NCBI GenBank assembly: GCA_025201865.1
Contig: MU602690.1
Span: forward strand, 1-46,303
From: Ramicandelaber brevisporus
Lineage: Eukaryota; Kickxellomycota; Ramicandelaberales; Ramicandelaberaceae
Length of the DNA stretch: 46,303 nt
Direction: 5' to 3'
Position 1 is the first letter of the stretch. Each line of letters opens with the position of its first letter. Of the stretch, positions 1 to 9,281 are shown one piece after another. The notes under the pieces were generated by a model. The model was given only the letters and a program-made list of their open reading frames with translations, was not told the origin of the DNA and did not search any database. The translations under genes and the position numbers were made by a program.

Positions 1-794
1 GTGCAAAGCGTGGCCGCACTGACTTCGACTCGTATGGAGCAGTCCGCACAAAGCCTGGCCGAACCGATGCCGAAACAACGACCAGCATGTCATGCAGCGA
101 CAAGATCTCGCTGTGGATACTGCTTGGGCTGCAGTCGTCACTAGTGGCAAATCTGGTTCAAACACCGATCCACATCAGCACAGTTGTGGTGGGCGAGATG
201 GCGCACAAAGACGGCATGGAGCGAGCATTCAGAGATCGCCTTGCCGATGCACATCAAGTACTGTCATCATCATCATCATCACTATCGTCACATGGTGAGA
301 GTTACCGGCGCGATCCGCAAGCATTAAGATTAGAATCAACTGCAGCGATGTTTGTCGATGGATCAGCTGTGCTATCATCCAAGCTTGACACAGATACTCA
401 GCTGATTCCAGCCGATGCTTCTATCATCTGGTGGAAGACATCGTCTCCACCACAGCCAGATTCAAAGAAACAGAAGAAACCAATGACTCCACCAGAAGTG
501 TGTGTTGCTGGACGAAGGCAAGGAATATCACCAGCCGCCTTTGCCAGAGGCGGATCAGCCGCCATCTCAATGGTTTCGAAGCGAGCCTTGTTCGAGAGAT
601 ATCACCGAACCCTGCAGCTGCTCAGATCTCATGCAAAGTGTGCCACGAACCTGGATGTGAGTGGAAAGACCATGCGAGATGTGAAGAACGGAGCAACTTG
701 GCATTCCAAGCTCAAGAACCTCGTCAAGTCAATCGCGCCGTTTGATGGATGGGTTCAGTCCCCTGCCGACTGCGAGGACTTTTCCTTAAGTTAG
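1..794 (+). CDS. TAD1: tRNA-specific adenosine deaminase TAD1/ADAT1, C-terminal part (5' end outside window)
   Basis: The frame is open from the first full codon (base 3) to a TAG at 792-794, so this is the 3' part of a gene entering from the left. The visible protein carries the A_deamin signature of the ADAR/ADAT1 family: RTKPGRTDAETTTSMSCSDK, where the Cys of SCSDK (about base 94) is the last of the three zinc ligands. The HAE and PCG motifs must lie upstream. The tail also fits ADAT1: GRRQG, then SKRALFERYHRTL, ending in FDGWVQSPADCEDF, like the FGSWIRNPPDYHQF end of animal ADAT1. The enzyme converts A37 of tRNA-Ala to inosine. A poly-Ser stretch sits in a family-variable loop. The ATG at base 87 is internal to the conserved domain and is not the gene start. 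Confidence 0.88.
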   Translation, partial: AKRGRTDFDSYGAVRTKPGRTDAETTTSMSCSDKISLWILLGLQSSLVANLVQTPIHISTVVVGEMAHKDGMERAFRDRLADAHQVLSSSSSSLSSHGESYRRDPQALRLESTAAMFVDGSAVLSSKLDTDTQLIPADASIIWWKTSSPPQPDSKKQKKPMTPPEVCVAGRRQGISPAAFARGGSAAISMVSKRALFERYHRTLQLLRSHAKCATNLDVSGKTMRDVKNGATWHSKLKNLVKSIAPFDGWVQSPADCEDFSLS

Positions 795-1294
795 AGCAAC
801 TGCTTCGTTCCACTTTCAGAAGTAATATTAAACAAGGAAAAGCTTGTACTTTTTAGTCACTTGACAGCGAGAATGAGAGAGGAGCTCAGGCGTATAAACT
901 TTGAGGTATGGATCTGAGCAACTAGGTATATAAAACTCCAATCGTGATTTCGTTAGAGTTAATTGTGATTAGAACTGCCCTTACACATACAGGGATTGAG
1001 CAATGAAGGTTATAAGCCATTTAAAGTAAATTAAAGAAGAATCGTTGAGTGTATGAAAGAAAACTGAAGTCTATAATTGAAAGTTGGACGGCGTGTTGAT
1101 GACAAGAAAACAAAAAAGGAAAGAGAAAGAGAAAGAGAGAACCAAAGATGGAGGGATATACAGGACGGAAGTAAGAAGATGGGTAGAAATATATAATAAC
1201 CAAGTAAATGAGCAGTCGGCAAGTGTATAGGAGTGTATCTAGAAAATGGTGAGTAAAAAAAAACAAATAAAAAGAGGAGGAAAGCAATGATGTA
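795..1294. other. Convergent intergenic spacer with no gene seen
   Basis: This spacer lies between the 3' ends of TAD1 (+) and the RGS gene (-), so it should hold two polyadenylation regions. It is A-rich on the plus strand and includes a purine tract around 1100-1142 (repeats of gaaaga). A TATA-like stretch near 925 sits in the wrong context for a promoter of either gene. Short open frames here are low-complexity and unsupported. Confidence 0.6.
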
Positions 1295-4200
1295 TCAACG
1301 ACCAAGACGGACCCACTTTGACATCTTGTTACGGAAACCTTGAGCCATCGATGCAGCAGCAGTTGGTGTTGCAGAGCCTGCAGGTGTCGGTGCGCTGCTG
1401 CTACCCATGTCATTCGTAGGGATGGCAGATGCGGCCGATGATGAATGGGCAATGTAGTCGATCGGTGTCACTGTGCCTGCTGCTGGTTCAGCAAAATGAA
1501 CATGGGCAGAGCTGCTGGGAGCTGCGCTATATAGTGGCTCGGGATACATGTTTGGATTGATGATACCGCTGGCCACCAGGGCGTCAATGCTGACGGAAGA
1601 GCGCTGGCGCTTGGGCATAAATGGAGTGGCCAAACCAGCCGTTGCACCTGGAGTCAGCTGCGCCATTGCGGGAGTTGCTGCAACAGATGGAGTCGATGTC
1701 CAAAAATCGGTTCCATTGCATCCAAATGGCATGTCAAAGTATGAGTACTCATTGCACATGAATGGATACCCGCTGACGGCGGAGGCTGACTGTGTTGGAA
1801 GTGACGACGACGTTGCTGTAGTGGTAGTTGTTGTAGTGGCATTGGACACAGCAGCTGCAATTGCTGGGGCTGGTGAGTTTGTTCCAGGAGCAGTAAAGGC
1901 ACGAGTATTAATTTGCGATGTAGAAGACGAAGACGATGTAGACGGTGCATTTGAAGCTAGGACAGATGCCGATGCAAGGCGCAATTTGGCAGAAATGTAA
2001 CCACCAAAAGCGTTGCCAATTGACGTGTGCTTTGAACTTGAGCTGGTGTTTTGCGAGTCATTGGAAGATACATTGTGCAGAGGGACACTGTGCGATGGCG
2101 CAGCTGCAGTGTATGGAGTGGGTGGCATAGAGCCTGTAATACTGAATTCAGAGTTGGTCGCAGATGATGGAATGCCGAGTGTGTTGACATGCAGTGGGGC
2201 TAAAATGTTGGATCGGTTTGATGGCTGACGCGATGCAGGGATTGATTGCATATCACTCTCTGCCGATTGCTGCTGCTTGCGAGCTCGACTAGTGAGAGCG
2301 GGCATCAGCGAAGCCATCAGTCCTCGACTTTGAATCTTGCTGAAACCTGTAGACTGCTGCTGATGTTGTTGATGTTGCTGTGGAGTCTCAGATGGAACTT
2401 CAGTCTCAAATGACGAATACGACGACAAATCAGCACAATCCACTGTGACATCCAGGACAGTCTCGCAGAACATGTTCACAGCCATGTGCATCATGGAATG
2501 CGATGTTGTGCCATAGTCATCAAGCTCGTCAGTGCCTGGGATTGTGTGCGACGCAAGTCTGGCCAAGCACTTGCTGCTTCTTCTCGCAGCGTACGCAGCT
2601 TCGCATACAACACGAGCAGCGATGCGACGAGCGAGGTCAACCCGTGCCCGGTCTTGGCCATCACCACGTGGAAGTGCGTACTTGAGCGATGCAACCATCT
2701 TATTGTAGTGTCTGCTAGTGGCAAAGCGAGTGTATGCATCGGCAATGGTCTCTGTGGCCTGGCGCCTTGCGAGACTGAGCATGGATGGAGGCGCAAGTTC
2801 AGGTAGCTTGGTCACCTGCTGGTCATTGAAGTCGGCGGATGGACAGGCAGCGAGGTACTCTTGGATGGCAGTACGAGCGCGCTGATCAACATTGAGTTCC
2901 AATGGGACATTGTGACGCAGGAAGGTTTCATAGATGTCTTCAGCCAAATCACGAACGCGCTCTCTACAGTGACCGGCATTGGAGCAGCCACTAGTGTTAA
3001 ACAGTGTTGGCTCAGATGCTGCAGCTGTTGTGGCGCGAACACAAGGGCAGCTTCTAGCAGCAGCAAGGACGGCTGTAAAGTGCTCCGATGCCCGATAGAA
3101 CAGCAGAGACTCTGGGCACACAGCCTCCAGCAGTGACGCAAAGAAGTAGGCAAGCGGAATGCGGCTCTTGAGCACTGCGGCTACGCCATTCATGGAAATC
3201 TCGGCAGGAGACGTATCAGAAAGACTGCCTCGGCGAGGAGCAGCTGAGCCGGTTGCAATAGCCATTACGATTGAGGCTAAAGGACGGCCGCTTGAGTGGG
3301 AGTGAGTTCTGTCAGCTGAGGTTCTTTGCGGGAAAGAAGCCGACCGGAGTCGTGACTGTGTTTCAGCACCACCGCTGGTGTTGCTGTTGCTACTACGCAC
3401 TGGGACTGAGGTTGTTGGCAAGTTAGCGGATGCAGCCAGTAACGGGTCAAGAGGGAGTCCTCCAGCTGCCACTCCAACTGGCTGCCGTGGTGGTAGAATC
3501 GGCTCTTCTGCCTCTGGAGACTCTGTGATGGGGATAATGCCAGTGTCCGTCAGTGTCGACGACGCAGCCAATGTTGAAGACGTTGCTTGAGTGGAGCTGC
3601 GGGTAAGCATGGGCAGTGCCATAACAGGTTGTGGCTGATACTGCGATGCTAAAATATCACCAACGATGGCGTGAGCGCGTAGTCCGTTGATTGATGCAAA
3701 TGGCCCAGACGATGCCAAATCGAGCAGTGCGTTGGAGGAAGGGGTTCCAGGCGTGATGGGTGAGTAAATGCGCGACTCGGTATCAAATGTAGCTTCGAAG
3801 GGAACAAAGGCAGGCGATGTGGTGGTGGTGTTGCTGAGCACCGACATTGCAGTTGAGAATGTGTCGGGGACCGCCTGGTGAATGGCTGCCATTGGTGTTT
3901 GACTCATAGTGAATGTGTACTGAGCCAGTGCTGGATGGTACAGGTCAGTAGCGCTGTTGTTGATGTTGCTGTTGCTGTTGCTGTTGCTGCCGCTGTTACT
4001 GTTGTTGTTATTGTTGCCGTCGCCGCTAGTGTTGACGCTGTTACTGCTATTGTTGTCGTTACTGTTGCTGTTGTTGTTGCTGCTGCTGCTGCTATTGTTG
4101 TGAACTATCCGAGCAGGTTGACGTACCAGTGGAAGGCGCGGTTGATTTTCCCAGTCAAATGAGCAATTGTTGCTACTTGCGAGAGATGCTTGTGAATTAC

Positions 4201-4641
4201 ACCGCTGACACTGTTCTTGTTCTTGCTCTTGCTCCTCTTCTCCTGGGACAGTCTCAGAGTTAACTAATTGTGCAGACGTGGCTAGTGTGACTCTCTGAGG
4301 TGGCTGATGTTCTTCTTCATACTGTACTGATAAGCCAGTTGTTGCCACTGTGAGATGTGAAGGTTGCGGTTGTTGCTGCTGCTGCTGCTCAACCGGCGTC
4401 TGATGCACGAGTGATGATGAAGACGTTCCTGAATTAAGGCCCGAGGAGCTTTTGCAGACTGCTGGTGGCGACGCAGATGACGCTCTCTTCAGATGGGCTG
4501 CGCCAATACGCATGTCGCTCAATGTCGAACCTAGCCCATTTGTGGATGCAGTTGAAGGTCTTCGAGATGATGATACGTTCTGTGGACCGCCGCCGATCCA
4601 GTATGGCGCACCCGAGCGATACGACCCACTGCAGCTACCAC

Positions 4642-4672
<31 letters not shown>

Positions 4673-5224
4673 CGCTAGCGAGCCACGACGCAGGGGCAAA
4701 AGAGCACTCCCGCCGTGTGGTTGCGGCTGGTGCAGATGACTGCTTGCAACGGGTGAGCAGCTCATTCTTCGTCTGTAAAGCAGCGGCGGCTGTTCGCTAT
4801 TGTTGTTGCTGCTGTTACTGCCGCTGCCGCCACCAGCGGTCAAAGTGTGGTGCTGAAGAGACGTGGCCGTCAACAATGCAGATACGAGAGGAGGTAGAGG
4901 CAGAGGTGACAGTGCGAGCGCTCCGCTGCCACCAACACTGCCTCCGGCTGCCATGGCTGCACTTCCTCTACGGCTGCCCGTGCTGATCATCCCGCTGACA
5001 GATGACGAACTGGACGGGGGAAGCGGTTTGGGGACTAGGATATCAAAGGGCAATGCTGTTGGGAAGCCCAAGTCCAGCGCGGCTGTTGTTGAGGAAATAT
5101 CAGAGCCCAGTCCGTCGTGGACGTCACTAACTGCAGATGCAAACGAGGGCGGCTGATGAACCGAAATCACAGGCTCCAGCGAGACAATGGATGGTCGACG
5201 AAGCGAGTCTATATTGGGCTCCAT
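1295..5224 (-). CDS. Large RGS-domain protein (regulator of G-protein signalling)
   Basis: This 1309-residue protein is mostly low-complexity sequence (long Ser, Asn, Gln and Thr runs) around one folded core. Residues about 684-845 match an RGS domain: an AYFFASLLEAVCPESLLFY helix pair like FLKKEFSEENLLFWL, then DLAEDIYETFLRHNVPLELN, like the AKEIYDTFI-PGAPKEIN segment of the family, and a final helix with ADAYTRFATSRHYNKMV. A Cys-containing insertion of roughly 40 residues separates the early and middle helices. RGS domains accelerate GTP hydrolysis by G-alpha subunits and so switch off receptor signalling. No DEP, transmembrane or PX segment is visible. The conserved-looking stretch after the domain (about 850-930, many Ala and Arg) may extend the fold. 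The ATG at 5222-5224 is the first in frame. The RGS call is firm; the in vivo partner is unknown. Confidence 0.85.
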
Positions 5225-5964
5225 GTGCTGCTGTTCCTGCAGGACGAAGTGTGTGAGTGAGTGGGTGAGTGAGTGGAGTGAAGGAAAAGTCTATCGATCA
5301 AACTTGCAGGTTGTAGGTTGTAGGTTGTAGGCTGCAGTTGTTATTGTTGTTATTGTTGCTGCTATATCTGTGGTTATGTTATTTGTCGTTTTTCACGGTC
5401 GGTTTCACGGTCGTGGTCGTGGTCGTGGTTGTTCTCGACGATCCTGGTGCTGTTTGATTTCTGCGGGCGAAGAGGAGTGGGCTGAAGACAACAACAAGAG
5501 GCAAGAAGCAAGAGGAGGGAGACAGGTTTGTTCGCAGTTCCTCGAAAATAGAGACAGTCCTTTGTTCTATTGGATTGGACCAAGTGGACTAAAAAAAAAA
5601 AGAATCTTGTGGGATGTTTACTAATTGGATCGAGATGGTGTAAAGAAGAGAAAAAAGATGGTCGCAGATGATGTCGACGCTGCCAACAATGATGCAGTTG
5701 GTGTTGACCAAGGATCAGCGCTGTATTAGTAAGAAAAGGCAGAAAGAGGGGAAAGGCAGTCGAAAATGACTTGGCGTGTCCAGATGTCAAGATTTGGGGG
5801 AGAATGTGTATGAGTTTTTTTGGGGGAAGACGACGAAGACGAAGAAGACGAAGAAGAGTGAACAAAGTCAACACACGTTCTCACGCACACACAGACAGAG
5901 ACAGCAACACAAACACAACCACGCGGGATGACTGGTGATGACTTTTCAAGTTCCCAGCGCGGAA
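5225..5964. other. 5' region of the RGS gene and 3' flank of PPOX; no gene seen
   Basis: About 740 bases separate the start of the RGS gene from the end of the PPOX gene, both on the minus strand. The stretch holds gtgagtgagtg-type repeats just upstream of the RGS ATG (5252-5280), a tandem ggttgtag repeat (5308-5331), a gttatt/gttgct run (5337-5362) and a gtggtc run (about 5410-5428). Reading frames across it are repeat-driven and show no recognisable domain. It most likely holds the RGS promoter and a long 5' UTR. Confidence 0.55.
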
Positions 5965-7324
5965 TCAGCCGACTTTGACAGAATGCGCAGCACGGAGCCC
6001 CGAGGCAATGCAATTCCCAACGCTAACTCCGTACAGTGACGCTCCGGCCATTTTTAGCCGACTTCCAAACTCTTCTTCAGTCAATGCTTCCAAGTTCTTG
6101 ACTCGATCAGCATGACCGACCAGATACTGTGAGATGCACTGTCGGTTGACACGCACACTGTGGGCAATAGGTGTTGCGGCGATTCCGAGATGGTCGCGCA
6201 GTGTACTCAACGCATGCTGCAACAGCTGCTCGTCCGGAATGCTGTCGCCGAGAATGCGCTTGAACTCGTAGCCGCCCATCATGACTGTAACTCGAGTGAT
6301 GGTTGGGGCGTTCGGATCTGGGAAAGCATCCGAGTCGAACACGACACCGAGTGCAGCTGTTTGGCTGGCGGCGAGCACTGGCGAGGGGATGAGATATCCG
6401 AAGCCACTCACTGGCAGCTTGACATTTTCGAATGCCAGACACACTACTGCAACGTCGACTGCAGGGTTGAATGTGAGAAGCTGTGTGTACTGCTCAGAGT
6501 GCTGGCAGTGCGTCAGCAGCTTGGCAAGCTGTGGCCCAGGCAGCGCAGTGATCACAGCATCTGCATCCAGTGTTCGTCCACTCGAGGTTTCGATTCGAAT
6601 TGGCTCACTGCCACTGGCGGCACTTTGGATGCTCAGGCATGGTTCGCCTTGATGGATCCGAACACCGCTTCGCTCTAGAGACTGGTGAAGAGCGTCAACC
6701 AGAGTCTGAGCACCATTCTTGAATGAAAACACACTCGCATCAGACAGCACTTTAGTAACCGCAGGATCAATCTCACCAAACTCGCTCTCTTGAGATGACA
6801 TTGATGTCGATTTACTTCCAAGCATTGAAGCAATGCCTGCTCTAACAATAGATCCGTGACTCGATTCCATTTCCCACAGCGAGCCGAGTGTAGACCGTGC
6901 TGACAGCTTCCGTGCATCGCCCGCATAAATGCCATGCATAACTGCTGATACGATATCTGTCGCAACTCGCTCACTCCCAAGTCGTCTCGCCACAAACTCA
7001 TGCACCGACTCATCATCCACCGTACGCTTTGCAATAAACGGCTCCTTCAGCACGCCTAATGCAAACGCATAAACCGCCTTGGGAACTTGCCATGGTGTCA
7101 GCAGCATTGTCTTGAGCTGCGGTGGCAATCTGTTCAGTCTCTTTCCATCATAGATAAATCGATTCTTTGCTGCTGGCGACGATTTCGGAGTGGTGATAAT
7201 CTCATCCGCCAACTTCAAATCGCTAATCAGGCTCAGCATTGCTTGGACTTCAGGGCCGCCGCGTGGCCGCAGTGTACGAGGGCCTCCTTCAAACAGCACC
7301 GTGCGCTGAGCATTGCTGTCGTTA

Positions 7325-7385
<61 letters not shown>

Positions 7386-7590
7386 GTGTTGGTGTTGTTG
7401 GTGTTGTTGTTTTGGTGGGCACTTTTTGGGTAGAGATCCAGCCACCAGGACGAGAAGATGAGTCAAAGATATCAACTGACCAGCTGTTCTTGGGCAAGCC
7501 AAGTCTGTTTACGCGCTTCAAGAAGCCGTGAGCAGCAGCCAGGCCAGAGATGCCGCCACCCAGGACGGCAAGCTTTCGCTGTCGAGTCAT
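5965..7590 (-). CDS. HEM14: Protoporphyrinogen oxidase (haem biosynthesis)
   Basis: This 541-residue FAD-dependent oxidase oxidises protoporphyrinogen IX to protoporphyrin IX, the penultimate step of haem synthesis, on the mitochondrial inner membrane. Visible features are the N-terminal dinucleotide fold LAVLGGGISGLAAA (residues 7-20), the PPOX-type SRPGGWIST motif, the GGPRTLRPRGG substrate/FAD-site segment, and the C-terminal FAD-capping region GASLYGVSVGNCIASGLRAA. I chose the ATG at 7588-7590, directly before the FAD fold. The upstream in-frame extension begins with TTG and has no targeting character. A run of about 20 serines, encoded by a triplet microsatellite, sits between the GGWIST motif and the GGPRTL motif, where other PPOX proteins have a short loop. 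The gene is divergent from the YIPF gene, with 331 bases between starts. Confidence 0.95.
7328..7385 (+). repeat. (GAT)n microsatellite, about 19 copies, inside the PPOX gene
   Basis: This is a perfect or near-perfect GAT triplet run on the plus strand, read as TCA (Ser) codons of PPOX on the minus strand. It stays in frame with the enzyme, so length changes would only change the number of serines. Confidence 0.95.
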
Positions 7591-7921
7591 CTTGTTTGTG
7601 CTTGTTGTAAAAATTTGGAGGTGGATTATTTTTTTCTTGCTTTGATGATGCCAGGAACAATGGCATTGCACCAACTTGACATCCATGGATATCACCAAGC
7701 AAAGTTGGGCAAACTAAGCGACTGAATAAACAACCAAAGTGCGTCCAAATTGGTGAGATAAAGCTGTATCAGTAGTAAAGAAACAGAAACAGACGAGCGA
7801 TTCCAGATGATGGTTGCCGTATCCACATCTTGCTAGAATCCAATCTTCTTGTTCCTTCGAATGTGCTGTTGACTATCCAAAATTTATTCACTCCACGACA
7901 AACGTGTTCTAGCTCCAGACG
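7591..7921. promoter_or_regulatory. Divergent promoter region, PPOX (-) and YIPF/Yip5 (+)
   Basis: These 331 bases separate two divergent start codons and must hold both promoters and 5' leaders. I see no clear TATA box or operator and no tRNA or other RNA gene. The assignment is from gene orientation only. Confidence 0.5.
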
Positions 7922-8866
7922 ATGGCGAACTCTAGGTACGACGTGGTCGTAGATATCGATGACGAGGATCCTCTTCAGTTTACCGACTATCGGCCGAGCG
8001 TCCTCTCCACAACCTCTGGCACGATCGGCAGCAACAGTGCTCAACAGCAACAGTCATCTGCCCCGAAGCATCTTCGCGCACCACTCACTCCTTTCGAGCC
8101 TGCAGCTTCACAACAGCAACAGCAGCAGCAACAGCAACCACCACCACCAGCTGGCAATGGAAACGCGTCCATTTGGAGCGTTGAATACTACTCGTCGTAC
8201 TTTGATGTCGACTCTATTCAGGTTGTAGAGCGTATCAATATCAACTTGTTGCCGTGGCGCGGAGGTCGGTTCTTGGCGGCAATTGGCGATCGCCCTGAAG
8301 TGTATGGCCCATTCTGGATTGCGACAACATTGGTTTTAGCCATGTATGTTACCTCATCGCTGGCTGAATCGATTGCTGCGCTTCTCAGTGGTGCCAAGCA
8401 TGACTCCGACATTAACATCCTGTCACTGGCAGCTGCTGTCATATACCCGTACGTATTTGTAGTTCCGGGCTTACTGTGGCTATTCACCAAATACATGGGT
8501 ATCCAGGCGTCGCTGATTGAGCTGTGGTGCGTGTACGGCTATGGCTTGGCTCCATGGTTCATTGTTTGCGGATTATGCGTGATTCCAAACGAGTTGCTGC
8601 GGTGGGTGTTTGTCGGTCTTGGAGCTGTGCAGAGTTTGCAAAGCATGGGACGTAGTTTGCTGGCGATTTTGAAGAGATCGGGGCAGATGAAGCACACTGC
8701 CTTGCTGGTTGTAGTTATTGGGTTGCATGTGGCATTGGCATTCTTCTTTAAGATTGCATTGTTCAGCTATAAAGTTCCAATTCCGCAATTGCCTGGCACA
8801 GAGCCATCCAATCCTACTCCTACACCAACACCCACTCCTACTCCTACTTCATCGCCGTCTTCTTAA
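7922..8866 (+). CDS. YIP5: YIPF1/2-Yip5-type Yip1-domain Golgi membrane protein
   Basis: This 314-residue protein has the Yip1-domain layout: a cytosolic, Gln/Pro-rich N-terminus (1-80), then WSVEYYSSYFDVDSIQVVER (85-104), which closely matches the WTxEYYQxFFDVDTxQVxxR signature of YIPF1/YIPF2 and yeast Yip5, then ERININLLPWRGGRFL and GPFWIATTLVLA. Five hydrophobic segments follow at about 119-141, 155-177, 186-208, 210-228 and 248-267. A C-terminal Pro/Thr repeat tail ends the protein. Family members bind Rab GTPases in the ER-Golgi-endosome system. The ATG at 7922 begins MANSRYDVVVDIDDEDPLQF, an acidic start typical of the group, and no upstream in-frame ATG competes. The family is sure; the orthology to Yip5 rather than another YIPF1/2-clade member is likely. 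Confidence 0.88.
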   Translation: MANSRYDVVVDIDDEDPLQFTDYRPSVLSTTSGTIGSNSAQQQQSSAPKHLRAPLTPFEPAASQQQQQQQQQPPPPAGNGNASIWSVEYYSSYFDVDSIQVVERININLLPWRGGRFLAAIGDRPEVYGPFWIATTLVLAMYVTSSLAESIAALLSGAKHDSDINILSLAAAVIYPYVFVVPGLLWLFTKYMGIQASLIELWCVYGYGLAPWFIVCGLCVIPNELLRWVFVGLGAVQSLQSMGRSLLAILKRSGQMKHTALLVVVIGLHVALAFFFKIALFSYKVPIPQLPGTEPSNPTPTPTPTPTPTSSPSS

Positions 8867-9281
8867 CAAAAAAACAATTTAATACAAAAGCAATATAAAG
8901 CATAAGCCAGCCTTAGCATATTCCTTTTTCTGCGTTGCCTCGCGTTTGTGCTGTTAGATGAGATGAATTGTGAGTACCAAGTGCTGATGAACCGTCGAAG
9001 ACTCGAGGAATCGCAGTGGTAATAATAATAATAATTCAAAACAGTAAAATCCGAGATAAAGTTAATCCTTCCAATTACTTCCTGCGGCCACCGCACATAC
9101 AGAATACATTTGTTTTTCATTAGGTAGCGAGAAGCACATGTGTGTGCAAAGTGTGTGTCTCTGTGTGTGCAAAGTTCAAAAGGGTTGACTCCACTTTTCA
9201 TCCTCATCAAGATTGATTTCACTTTTCTTTCCTTTTTATTCCTCTTCCTTTCTTTAACGTTGCTGCCGACTGCTCTAAACG
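8867..9281. other. Spacer between YIPF and DCP1; no gene seen
   Basis: These 415 bases lie between two plus-strand genes. The first 50 bases are A-rich with AATATAAA-like signals suited to 3' processing of the YIPF transcript (8879-8900). The last 50 bases before the DCP1 ATG are a pyrimidine-rich tract (9219-9259), a common fungal promoter/leader feature. A short gtgtgtgc repeat lies at 9140-9172. Confidence 0.5.

Noticed and set aside
150-175. GGTTCAAAC-like string resembling a tRNA B box
   Set aside because: It lies inside the TAD1 coding domain and no tRNA cloverleaf can be folded around it.
1021-1452. Minus-strand hydrophobic frames just after the RGS gene
   Set aside because: They read through purine/pyrimidine low-complexity sequence and partly overlap the RGS coding region out of frame; no motif is present.
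7313-7531. Plus-strand frames with poly-Asp or poly-Met through the GAT repeat
   Set aside because: They are shadows of the microsatellite antisense to a clear PPOX gene.
7591-7698. N-terminal extension of PPOX by 36 codons
   Set aside because: It opens with TTG and not ATG, has no import-signal character, and the conserved FAD fold begins right after the ATG at 7590.
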